A DNA stretch of 64,000 nucleotides from Methylorubrum extorquens (GTDB taxonomy: Bacteria; Pseudomonadota; Alphaproteobacteria; Rhizobiales; Beijerinckiaceae): NCBI RefSeq assembly GCF_024169925.1, contig NZ_JALJXF010000001.1, positions 89,501 through 153,500 of the forward strand, written 5' to 3'. The notes below the pieces were generated by a model. The model was not told where the DNA came from. It worked only from the letters and a program-made list of their open reading frames with translations, and did not search any database. The translations under genes and the position numbers were made by a program. Positions 19,550 to 27,958 of the stretch are shown piece by piece. How positions within the stretch are numbered: position 1 is the stretch's first letter; every line of letters starts with the position of its first letter.

Positions 19550-20017
19550 ATGAAGAACAAGAGGACGAGCCTCGTCCACCTGATCTACTTCTCACGCCTG
19601 ACCATCTCGAACGAGCCGGCTCTGCGCGCCAAGCAGATCGGTGACATCACCCGTCAGGCTCAGAAGAAGAACGAGTTCGCCGTGATCACGAGCTTTCTGA
19701 TCATCGACCAGAATTTCGCGATCCAGGTCGTCGAGGGCGAACGCCAGTCGGTCAACGAGACCTTCCAGCGGATTGCCGCCGATTCGCGCCACCGCGACGT
19801 GCAGATCGTCGAGTGGCGCGAGATCGCCAAACGGGAATTCGTCAGCTCCTTCACCACGGTGAGCCGCACGACCGCCAACGAGCCGCATTTCGCCAAATCC
19901 GGCCTTCTGCCGATGCTGCAGCGGGGCACGCCCAAGGGCAGCGCGATCCACGGCCTGGCCGTCACGCTCCAAGCCGAATCGATGGCCAAGCAGGGCATCG
20001 ATCATCTGTTCGTTTGA
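19550..20017 (+). CDS. Short BLUF-domain blue-light sensor protein
   Basis: 155 residues, almost all one BLUF domain, which binds FAD and responds to blue light. From ATG 19550 (MKNKRTSLVHLIYFSR) the photoactive residues are in place: Tyr13, Asn41 and Gln59 (in NFAIQVVEG), with Trp in VEWREI further on. Tyr-to-Asn spacing is a little longer than in AppA or PixD. The usual ITG turn is replaced by ITS. The output half is short and helical (about residues 100-155), so it must act through a partner. Divergent from flgE and followed by a receiver gene 61 bases downstream. Confidence 0.88.
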   Translation: MKNKRTSLVHLIYFSRLTISNEPALRAKQIGDITRQAQKKNEFAVITSFLIIDQNFAIQVVEGERQSVNETFQRIAADSRHRDVQIVEWREIAKREFVSSFTTVSRTTANEPHFAKSGLLPMLQRGTPKGSAIHGLAVTLQAESMAKQGIDHLFV

Positions 20018-20019
20018 GC

Positions 20020-20043
20020 GGGCGGGCTGCCGCCAGCCCGCCC
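20020..20043 (+). terminator. GC-rich hairpin after the BLUF gene
   Basis: GGGCGGGCTG, loop CCGC, CAGCCCGCCC, followed by TTCAG. It starts two bases after the stop codon. The weak T-run means it may attenuate rather than fully stop transcription into the receiver gene. Confidence 0.6.
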
Positions 20044-20078
20044 TTCAGAGACCCCGTTGAGATGCGACCCCGGACGCC

Positions 20079-20531
20079 ATGAGCGACACGCTTCCCATCC
20101 TCATCGTCGATGACCAGCCCAAGCTCCTGCGGCTGATCATCGAGCTGATGACCCGCCTCGGTTTCCCGGACGTCGAGGGCGTATCGGACGCAGCCGAGGC
20201 CCTCGTCCGTATGCGGGAGCGCCGCTACGCCCTCGTCATTTCCGATCTCACCATGGAGCCGATGGACGGGCTTCAGCTCCTGCGCGAGATCCGGGCCGAC
20301 GACAGCCTGATGAACACGCCCTTCATCCTCACCGAGTCCTCGTTCGACTTCGAGGACATCAACCACGCCCACGTCGCGGGCGCCGACGCCTTCATCCTCA
20401 AGCCGTTCGACATCAACCTCCTGAAGACGAAGCTGAAACAGGTGCTCAACCGCAAGCCGCGCCGCCGCGAGGCGCCGCTGCCTTCCGAATCGACGCTGAG
20501 CCAGGAATTTCCGCTGCTCGGCAAGTTCTGA
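20079..20531 (+). CDS. Single-domain response regulator (CheY-like receiver)
   Basis: 150 residues, one receiver domain with no output domain. Acidic pair Asp11-Asp12 (ILIVDDQPK), phosphoacceptor Asp56 (VISDLTMEPMDG), switch Thr85 (FILTESS) and Lys108 (FILKPF) are all present, so it should be phosphorylated. A basic tail (KPRRREAPLP) follows. It lies between the BLUF gene and a GGDEF-EAL gene on the same strand, close to flagellar genes; it might bind the motor or relay to the cyclic-di-GMP protein, but its kinase is not identified here. Confidence 0.92.
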   Translation: MSDTLPILIVDDQPKLLRLIIELMTRLGFPDVEGVSDAAEALVRMRERRYALVISDLTMEPMDGLQLLREIRADDSLMNTPFILTESSFDFEDINHAHVAGADAFILKPFDINLLKTKLKQVLNRKPRRREAPLPSESTLSQEFPLLGKF

Positions 20532-20603
20532 CCAGCGCCGTCCTCGCGCAGAACGCTCCGTCCGATTGCCCTCCCGAAGAAACCGACCTTCGGTTGGCCT
20601 TCC

Positions 20604-20615
20604 GTGAGGCACTCT
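20604..20615 (+). repeat. GTGAGGCACTCT motif, copy 2
   Basis: Same 12 bases as at 12273-12284, in the gap between the receiver gene and the GGDEF-EAL gene, followed by TAACCGGATCCGGT. It sits 52 bases before the chosen start of the downstream gene, so a regulatory role is possible. Confidence 0.6.
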
Positions 20616-20666
20616 TAACCGGATCCGGTCATTTTGCCGGGAACGAAAGAAGGGTGTGGACGACCG

Positions 20667-22901
20667 ATGCAGGCGCAGGCCGAAGGTCAGGGAGCCGCAG
20701 ATCGGGGCAACGGTCAGGGCCGCCGCGAGACGGTTGGCGGGCATCTGCTGCGCGCAGGCTTTGAACTGTGCCTGACCGTCGTCGGATTTGCCGCGGCTGC
20801 GCTGATGGCTTCGCTCTCCGCCGAGCCGGGCCTGAGGCTCACGGTCGTCGGGGGCGCGGCCATCCTTACCCTCGTTCTCGTCTGCCTGATTCTGTGCCGG
20901 CTCGCCCGCAGCCTCACCCGCGCGATGCAAGCCGCCGAAAGCCTCGTTCGAGGTATCGCCGCCGATCCGACGCCGCCTGCCGCACGAACAGGTCTTGCCG
21001 AACTCGACGCCATCCTCGTCACGACCCTCGCACTGCGCACGGATCGTGACATCCTCGCCGAGCGGGAGAAGGCCGCGCGTCTGCGCCCGGAAGCCGCCTC
21101 CGGCGAGGTCGCACTTGCCGACGGGCGCCATCTGCTCGCCGACCGCCATCGGCTCGGTGACGCAGCCGATCTGACCATCCTCACCGACATCACGGCCCTG
21201 AAGCACCGCGAGGACGCATTGGGCGATCGCATCGCCCGGCTGAACGCGGCGCTCGATACCCTCTCCCTCGGCTTCCTTCTCTACGATCGCGATCACCGGC
21301 TGCTGGTAGTCAACCGCCGCTACCACGAGATCTACAGGTTGCCTCCGGGGGCCGTGACCCCCGGCATGTCGGCGCTGGAAGTGCTGCGTAGCAATGTCAG
21401 GGCCGGCGATCAGCCGGACCGGAGCGAGGCCGAGTGCATTGCCGAGATCGGCGTGATGATGGGGGCCGATGCCGTGCCGGCCCAAGTCCAGCATCTCGCC
21501 GACGGACGTGTCGTCGCCGTCGAGATCCAGCCGATTGCCGGTGGTGGCTTCGTGGCGATCTACGAGGAGGCGACCGAGCGCTGGAACGCCGAGACCCGCA
21601 TCGCCCACATGGCCCGGCACGATGCCGTCACCGATCTGCCCAACCGCGTGCTGCTGCGCGAGCGGATCGAGGGGGCGATCACCCAGGCCCGGCGCGAGAC
21701 CGGCTTTGCCGTGCTCTGCCTCGACCTCGACAACTTCAAGCAGGTCAACGACACCCTCGGTCACGCGGTGGGCGACGAGTTGCTGCGGGCGGTGGCGCAC
21801 CGCCTCAGGGCTTGCCTGCGCGAGGTCGACACCGTGGCCCGTCTCGGCGGCGACGAGTTCGCGATCATCCAGGCGGGCGTCGAGACGCCGGCCGATGCCG
21901 CCACCCTGGCCCGTCGCATCCTCGACGTGGTCAGCGCGCCCTATGCGCTGACCCATCACTCCGTCATCGTAGGCGTCAGCATCGGCATCGCGCTCGCGCC
22001 CGGAGACGGGCTGGAACCCGAGCGGCTGATGCAATGTGCCGACGTCGCCCTCTACCGCGCCAAGGATGACGGGCGCGGCGTGTTCCGGTTCTTCGAGGCG
22101 CAGATGGATGCCCGCCTCCAGGCCCGGCGCGCCCTCGAACTCGATCTGCGCGCCGCCTTCGAGGCGGAGGCGTTCGACCTGCACTATCAGCCGATCTACG
22201 ACCTCGCCGAGGAGCGCATCTGCGGCTTCGAGGCGCTGCTGCGCTGGACCCACCCGACCCGCGGCCGGGTCTCGCCGGCCGAGTTCGTACCGCTCGCCGA
22301 GGAGATCGGCCTCATCGTGCCCCTGGGCGAGTGGGTGCTTCGTCGCGCCTGCCGTGAAGCCGCAAGCTGGCCGGAGGGCCTCAAGGTCGCGGTCAACGTC
22401 TCGGCGGCGCAGTTCACCTCGATCGCGCTGATCGAGACGGTACAGGCGGCGCTCGCCGCGAGCGGCCTCTCCGCCCGCCGCCTCGAACTGGAGATCACCG
22501 AGAGCGTGCTGCTGGTGAACGGCAGCGCCACGGTGGCGATCCTGCACGGGCTGCGCGACCTCGGAGCCCGGATCGCCATGGACGATTTCGGCACCGGCTA
22601 TTCCAGCCTGAGCTACCTGCGCAGCTTCCCCTTCGACAAGATGAAGGTCGATCAGTCCTTCACCCGCGACCTGACGGTGGAGCAGGGCTCCGGTTTCATC
22701 GTGCGGGCGGTGGTCAGCCTCGCCTCCAGCCTCGGGATGACGACGACCGCGGAAGGTGTCGAGACACCGGAGCAACTCGCTTGGCTGCGCGAGGAGGGCT
22801 GCGACGAGGCGCAGGGCTACCTGTTCAGCCCGCCGGTTCCGGCGAGCGAACTCCCGACCCTGCTTGAGATCTGGAACGGCCGGAAACGCCGCGCCGCGTG
22901 A
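20667..22901 (+). CDS. Membrane PAS-GGDEF-EAL cyclic-di-GMP protein
   Basis: About 744 residues, able in principle to make and break cyclic di-GMP. Two membrane helices lie near residues 31-77, a PAS-type domain at about 190-300 (LDTLSLGFLLYDRDHRLLVV), then a GGDEF domain with intact GGDEF at 394-398 and an EAL domain with EAL at 522-524. EAL metal and catalytic residues look complete (VNVSAAQF, LEITES, MDDFGTGYSS, FDKMKVDQSF, EGVETPEQ). Start ATG 20667 is chosen over the earlier in-frame TTG 20634 because a purine-rich AGAAGG lies before it. Third of a plus-strand set with BLUF and receiver genes. Confidence 0.93.
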   Translation: MQAQAEGQGAADRGNGQGRRETVGGHLLRAGFELCLTVVGFAAAALMASLSAEPGLRLTVVGGAAILTLVLVCLILCRLARSLTRAMQAAESLVRGIAADPTPPAARTGLAELDAILVTTLALRTDRDILAEREKAARLRPEAASGEVALADGRHLLADRHRLGDAADLTILTDITALKHREDALGDRIARLNAALDTLSLGFLLYDRDHRLLVVNRRYHEIYRLPPGAVTPGMSALEVLRSNVRAGDQPDRSEAECIAEIGVMMGADAVPAQVQHLADGRVVAVEIQPIAGGGFVAIYEEATERWNAETRIAHMARHDAVTDLPNRVLLRERIEGAITQARRETGFAVLCLDLDNFKQVNDTLGHAVGDELLRAVAHRLRACLREVDTVARLGGDEFAIIQAGVETPADAATLARRILDVVSAPYALTHHSVIVGVSIGIALAPGDGLEPERLMQCADVALYRAKDDGRGVFRFFEAQMDARLQARRALELDLRAAFEAEAFDLHYQPIYDLAEERICGFEALLRWTHPTRGRVSPAEFVPLAEEIGLIVPLGEWVLRRACREAASWPEGLKVAVNVSAAQFTSIALIETVQAALAASGLSARRLELEITESVLLVNGSATVAILHGLRDLGARIAMDDFGTGYSSLSYLRSFPFDKMKVDQSFTRDLTVEQGSGFIVRAVVSLASSLGMTTTAEGVETPEQLAWLREEGCDEAQGYLFSPPVPASELPTLLEIWNGRKRRAA

Positions 22902-22940
22902 CGCCGTGATCCGACCGCGCTTGCCGTCGATCGCGCGGAA

Positions 22941-23963
<1,023 letters not shown>

Positions 23964-24276
23964 GTGCGCCCTGTTCCGTTTCGATGCCGGTTCGCTTCGA
24001 GCCTCGTCCTGAGCGGCCGGGGATAAGCCGATGCGGCAAGCGTTGGATTTGCTTGCTTCCGCAGGAAGCAAGCCGTCCGTGAGGACGATGTACGCAATGC
24101 GCGGCCGGATACCACGCATCGGCCAGCCTCAAAAGGGATGAGCACCGCCATTGCGGGACCGGAGCGTTTGCCAGGAGGCGGGCGCAACGGTCGAAGCCGC
24201 GTCGGCATCACGCGCGTCGAAACAAACAGCGAGAGGCGCCGACCTCATTCCATCGGGTCGGATCAACTCCCGGGTT

Positions 24277-24477
24277 TCATACACCGTTCGAGGATTGCTG
24301 ACGCATGGTGCTGTCGGCTGCCATCACGGCATCGACCGCACGTTCGGCGAGTGCGCGGGCGAGGTCATGGGGCAGTCGGCCGCTGCTGGGCAGTTGTCTG
24401 CTGGTAACGTCATGCTGCGCGATCACGGCGGCCACGGCCCTGATCCGATCTTCGCGGCTTGCTTGAGCCTGCTGCAC
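24277..24477 (-). CDS. Small hypothetical protein, 66 residues
   Basis: Begins at GTG 24475-24477 with a strong ribosome binding site: AGGAGG on the minus strand at 24484-24489, six bases upstream. The product (starting VQQAQASREDRIRAVAAVIA) is probably mostly alpha-helical, with a helix ending ARALAERAVDAVMAADS, and has no signal peptide or cysteines. I do not recognise the family. Support is the ribosome binding site and protein-like composition. Confidence 0.6.
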   Translation of the reverse strand: MQQAQASREDRIRAVAAVIAQHDVTSRQLPSSGRLPHDLARALAERAVDAVMAADSTMRQQSSNGV

Positions 24478-24535
24478 GTCATCCCTCCTGATGCGGCACC
24501 GATTTGAACCGGATTCCGCCTGTGCAACGCCGATG

Positions 24536-24547
24536 AGAGTGCCTCAC
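24536..24547 (-). repeat. GTGAGGCACTCT motif, copy 3 (inverted)
   Basis: AGAGTGCCTCAC on the plus strand, the complement of the motif seen at 12273 and 20604. It lies in the gap between two small minus-strand genes (24478-24805), in which I find no other convincing feature. Confidence 0.6.
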
Positions 24548-24805
24548 AGACGTTTCATCACCGATCGTTTCCTCTCACCGCGATGGCGAAGGGGCGTTTC
24601 AGGAGAGACACCAAGTCGAAGCGCTTTGCGCGTTTGCCGGCTCTTCAATACCGGAACGGACGTCCCGTGTCCTTGTCGGGGTCGGAGATCTGCACAAGTT
24701 GCAGGCTGGTTGGGGAAGTTTGAAGCACCCCTTTTGCGGGCCATGCGCACAGGCCGGGCACGGTCGAACCAGGGTCTGGTGACAGACTGGATCGCCGCCC
24801 GTCGG

Positions 24806-24958
24806 CTATGATTCTTGCGCGGGCTGCTGATCGCCAAGTCTGAGAATACTTGCTGCGAAGGCTTCCGCGCTCTCCTTGGTCAAATCGGTGACGACGAGAC
24901 CTTGAACGGTCACCGCCCAGAGTCCGTCGCCGTTCTGGAAGACGCTGATTTCCGTCAT
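24806..24958 (-). CDS. Small hypothetical protein, 50 residues
   Basis: Reads from ATG 24956-24958 to TAG 24806-24808, beginning MTEISVFQNGDGLWAVTVQG and continuing LVVTDLTKESAEAFAASIL. It looks like a compact alternating beta-strand unit followed by a helix, and GGGGGAAG lies just before the start. Such small proteins of unknown function are common in Methylobacterium, but I cannot name a family. Too short for most gene callers. Confidence 0.65.
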   Translation of the reverse strand: MTEISVFQNGDGLWAVTVQGLVVTDLTKESAEAFAASILRLGDQQPAQES

Positions 24959-25021
24959 GGCTTCCCCCGGAATTTGACTTTCCGGTTAACCATCACGCTC
25001 TGCAACGTGTTCCGGGCCGTG

Positions 25022-25043
25022 GCGGCGGGGCATGCCCCGCCGC
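25022..25043. repeat. Perfect 22-base palindrome
   Basis: GCGGCGGGGCATGCCCCGCCGC, 42 bases beyond the ureE stop codon. No T-run follows on the minus strand, so it may protect the ureE message end or act as a weak terminator. Confidence 0.6.
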
Positions 25044-25084
25044 TCACGCGAATCCCAAAGCGTCTCGATGGCGTTCGGAGCCGC

Positions 25085-25684
25085 TCAGTGTTCGTGGCGG
25101 TGGTTATGGCCATGGTCATGGCTGTGGTCATGCCCGCAGCCTCCGTGGGCGTGGCTGTGACCGTGATCGTGGTCATGATCAGCATGGGCTTCATGAGCAT
25201 GATCATCATGCGTATGGGCCTCGTGGCCGTGGTGATGATGGTCGTGGCCGCACTGGCTGTGATCGTGCGCAGCCTTCTCCGGTTTGAAGGGGCGGTTCAC
25301 GGGATGGGCCGAGCAGCCGGCCCCACGGATCAGTTCGGCGGCGCTGGCCGGCACGTAGAGAACCTCCGCGCCGACCTCCGCGGGGACATGCTCGCCGCCG
25401 AGCTGCCAGGCGAGGCGCAGCAGGCGCGCCGGGTTGCCGGCGCGGACTTCCAGAAGCGCTTCCTCGGCGGCACGCACGGCCACGAGGCGCCCGTCTTCGA
25501 GCTTCAGCGCGTCGCCGTCCTCAAGGCCCGCGGCACGATCCAGGTGGAGATCGACGGACAAGCCTCCCGCCGTGGTCAGATGCGCGTGGGCCTGCCCCCG
25601 GGCCGCGTGGTCGAGGGTCACCGTGTCGACGACGAGATCGGGCCGGACGGCGGCCTTGCGGACGATCAGGCTGGCTTTGGGCAT
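25085..25684 (-). CDS. ureE: Urease accessory protein UreE with histidine-rich tail
   Basis: Nickel-delivering chaperone for urease. 199 residues: an N-terminal beta domain (DTVTLDHAARGQAHAHLTT, LHLDRAAGLEDGDAL), a metal-binding ferredoxin-like domain (LRLAWQLGGEHVPAEV, then VLYVP), and a tail from about residue 138 in which 27 of about 60 residues are histidine, with many HDH and HGH steps and two cysteines. A His-rich tail is known in some UreE proteins but this one is long. No urease structural or other accessory gene lies in the window, so the gene is separated from any partners. It may also serve nickel storage. Confidence 0.85.
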   Translation of the reverse strand: MPKASLIVRKAAVRPDLVVDTVTLDHAARGQAHAHLTTAGGLSVDLHLDRAAGLEDGDALKLEDGRLVAVRAAEEALLEVRAGNPARLLRLAWQLGGEHVPAEVGAEVLYVPASAAELIRGAGCSAHPVNRPFKPEKAAHDHSQCGHDHHHHGHEAHTHDDHAHEAHADHDHDHGHSHAHGGCGHDHSHDHGHNHRHEH

Positions 25685-25915
25685 GGTGATCCTCGGACAG
25701 AGGCCCGTCGGCAGCGGGCCGAAACCGGGCGATTTTGCAACAGGCGCGCCTTCAGATGGCAGGCGCAGGGCGAAAAGTCATGCGCCGATGCAACCTGCCC
25801 CAATCTTGGCCGTTTCATGTGCCGTCGATGGCAGCCGGTGACAAACCAAGGCCAAAACGGTGCCCCGCACCGGCAAATGGCCCGATCGCCGATGCACAAG
25901 GGAGTTCGGACCACC

Positions 25916-26185
25916 ATGAAGAGACTCATTGCCGCCGCCCTCGCGGGCAGCCTCGCGCTCTCGCTCGGTGCCTGCAACACGCCTCAGGATCGGGCTCTGG
26001 GCGGCGGCGCCCTCGGTGCGGGCCTTGGCGCGGCGGTTGGCGGCCTTGCGACCGGACGTGCGGGCGGCGCGCTGGCCGGTGCCGCGATCGGCGGCGCGGG
26101 TGGTGCCATCGCCGGTGCCGCGACGGCGCCGCGCTGCCCCTACGGCACGTTCCGCGACGAGTACGGCAACGTCTACTGCCGCTGA
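25916..26185 (+). CDS. Glycine-zipper outer-membrane-type lipoprotein
   Basis: 89 residues from ATG 25916. A lipoprotein signal peptide ends at LSLGAC, so Cys is the likely lipidated residue. The mature part is a Gly/Ala-rich zipper (GGGALGAGLGAAVGGLATG) like those that insert in or associate with membranes, then CPYGTFRDEYGNVYC with a cysteine pair. The role is unknown; similar small proteins are stress-associated or structural. Divergent from ureE; a strong terminator follows. Confidence 0.85.
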   Translation: MKRLIAAALAGSLALSLGACNTPQDRALGGGALGAGLGAAVGGLATGRAGGALAGAAIGGAGGAIAGAATAPRCPYGTFRDEYGNVYCR

Positions 26186-26205
26186 TCGCGACGCGGTTCA
26201 TGGGG

Positions 26206-26240
26206 AAGGGCCGGGGCGGCGAGCCCCGGCCCTTTTCTTT
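26206..26240 (+). terminator. Rho-independent terminator after the glycine-zipper lipoprotein
   Basis: AAGGGCCGGGGC, loop GGCGA, GCCCCGGCCCTT, then TTCTTTT. Starts 20 bases after the stop codon; textbook stem plus T-run. Confidence 0.9.
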
Positions 26241-26386
26241 TGCGATCGGATAACGCGCCGGGCTTGTGCTGCGGTACGCTTTGCGGCGTTTAGCTCCAAC
26301 GAACGCTCCCGCCGAATGACCTCGGAACCGCTCTTGCCCGCACTGACGCCCCGACTCTCCCGTTCTCCTCGTGCGGGCGGCGCCCG

Positions 26387-27112
26387 ATGAGCACTGGCCT
26401 ATGGGGCAAGATCGGCGGGGCCGGGATCGGCGTGCTGGTCGGTGGGCCGATCGGAGCGCTGGTCGGATCGGTCGCCGGCCACTTTCTCGTCGATCGCGAG
26501 GGCGCGCCCTTTGGCCCGACGCCCCGCGACGTCCTGTTCACGACGGGCCTCGTGGCGCTCGCGGCCAAGATGGCGAAGTCCGACGGTGTCGTGACCGAGT
26601 CCGAGGTTCAGGCCTTCGGGCGGGTGGTGCAGGTCGAGCCCGAGGCGCGCGCGGGCGTCCAGCGCCTGTTCGATCTCGCCAAGGCGACGACCGACGGCTT
26701 CGAGGCCTATGCCGGACAGCTCGCTGCGACCTTCGGTGAGGAGCCGGCCCTGCTGGAGGACGTGCTCGACGGCCTGTTCCACATCGCCACCGCCGACGGG
26801 GCGATCCACGAGGGCGAGGAGCGCTACCTGCGCGCCGTCGCCGGGATCTTCGGCCTCGACGAGGCCGCCTTCCGCCGGATCGCCGCCCGGCACGTGCGGC
26901 TAGCCGACGACCCCTACCTCGTGCTCGGCCTCGAACGCTCCGCCGACCCCGCTGCCCTTAAGGCGCAGTACCGGCGGCTGGTGGCCGAGAACCATCCCGA
27001 CCGGGCGCTGGCCCGCGGATTGCCGCCGGAGGCGGTGGCGATTGCGACGCACCGGCTCGCCGCCATCAACGCCGCCTGGGACCGGATCGCGGCCGAGCGG
27101 GGGCTGACGTGA
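26387..27112 (+). CDS. DjlA-like protein: glycine-zipper, TerB and J domains
   Basis: 241 residues. A hydrophobic Gly-rich segment (GGAGIGVLVGGPIGALVGSVAG, about residues 10-31) could span or touch the membrane. A TerB-like helical domain occupies about 45-170, and a J domain about 180-241 contains the HPD tripeptide (VAENHPDRAL) needed to stimulate DnaK. The layout is that of the DjlA co-chaperone family. The TGA stop overlaps the next gene's GTG by four bases, so it is translationally coupled to the peptidoglycan amidase. Confidence 0.88.
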   Translation: MSTGLWGKIGGAGIGVLVGGPIGALVGSVAGHFLVDREGAPFGPTPRDVLFTTGLVALAAKMAKSDGVVTESEVQAFGRVVQVEPEARAGVQRLFDLAKATTDGFEAYAGQLAATFGEEPALLEDVLDGLFHIATADGAIHEGEERYLRAVAGIFGLDEAAFRRIAARHVRLADDPYLVLGLERSADPAALKAQYRRLVAENHPDRALARGLPPEAVAIATHRLAAINAAWDRIAAERGLT

Positions 27113-27867
27113 GCTTCTCTCCCGACACCCCGCTGGCGCAGGCCGTCATCGCCTCGCCCAATCGCGGCGCGCGGGTCGGCGCGGCGCTCGACATGCTGAT
27201 CCTGCACTACACCGGCATGCCGACGGCGCAGGGTGCGCTGGACCGCCTGTGCGACCCCTCCGCCGAGGTCTCGGCCCATTACTTCGTGTTCGAGGACGGA
27301 CGCATCGCCCAGATGGTACCGGAGGCCGACCGCGCCTGGCACGCGGGCGCCGGAGCCTGGGCGGGCGCACGCGACATCAACTCCCGTTCCATCGGCATCG
27401 AGATCGCTCATCCCGGCCATGCCGGCGGGCTCCCGCCCTATCCGGAGGCGCAGATCGCTGCGGTGACGCGGCTTGCCCGCGACATCGTCGTCCGACGCGC
27501 AATTCCCGGGTCCCGCATTCTTGCCCATTCCGACGTGGCGCCCGCGCGCAAGGAGGATCCGGGCGAAGACTTTCCCTGGGAGCGGCTGGCGCGCGAGGGC
27601 GTCGGGCACTGGGTGCCGCCGGCGCCGGTGCGGGATGGCCGCTTCTTCGCCATGGGCGACACCGGCCAGCCGGTCGAGGCCCTGCAGGCGATGCTGGCCC
27701 TCTACGGCTACGAGCAGCCGGTCACCGGCGAGTTCGATGCGGCGATGCGTGCGGTCGTCACCGCCTTCCAGCGCCACTTCCGGCCGACCCGCATCGATGG
27801 CGTCGCGGATTCCTCCACGATCACGACCTTGCGTGATCTGATCGCCACCCGGCCGGCGTCAATATAG
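27109..27867 (+). CDS. N-acetylmuramoyl-L-alanine amidase (AmiD-type)
   Basis: Cuts the amide between MurNAc and the peptide in peptidoglycan or recycled fragments. 252 residues from GTG 27109. The amidase_2 domain carries the zinc ligands in ILHYTGM and LAHSDVAPARKEDPGEDFPW with the SIGIEIAH segment between. A C-terminal peptidoglycan-binding domain follows at about residues 180-250 (LQAMLALYGYEQPVTG). No signal peptide is visible, so it may act in the cytosol on recycled muropeptides, or be exported by another route. Confidence 0.9.
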   Translation: MSFSPDTPLAQAVIASPNRGARVGAALDMLILHYTGMPTAQGALDRLCDPSAEVSAHYFVFEDGRIAQMVPEADRAWHAGAGAWAGARDINSRSIGIEIAHPGHAGGLPPYPEAQIAAVTRLARDIVVRRAIPGSRILAHSDVAPARKEDPGEDFPWERLAREGVGHWVPPAPVRDGRFFAMGDTGQPVEALQAMLALYGYEQPVTGEFDAAMRAVVTAFQRHFRPTRIDGVADSSTITTLRDLIATRPASI

Positions 27868-27958
27868 CCCGGCCGAGGGTTTCGGAAAGAATACCGATCG
27901 CCCGGCGTTCCGTCGTCACCGTCATCGTCACGGCTGCGCGTCGGATCCACCCTTTTCC

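Noticed and set aside
19962..22775. 937-codon minus-strand frame opposite the receiver and GGDEF-EAL genes
   Set aside because: Antisense shadow caused by high GC; the plus strand carries intact REC, GGDEF and EAL motifs.
24544..24837. 97-codon minus-strand frame
   Set aside because: Arg/Pro-rich composition, no ribosome binding site, and it overlaps the better-supported 50-residue gene at 24806-24958.
24815..25915. Plus-strand frame running into the glycine-zipper lipoprotein
   Set aside because: Upstream part is antisense to ureE (His codons read as Val/Met); the real gene starts at ATG 25916 with a lipoprotein signal.
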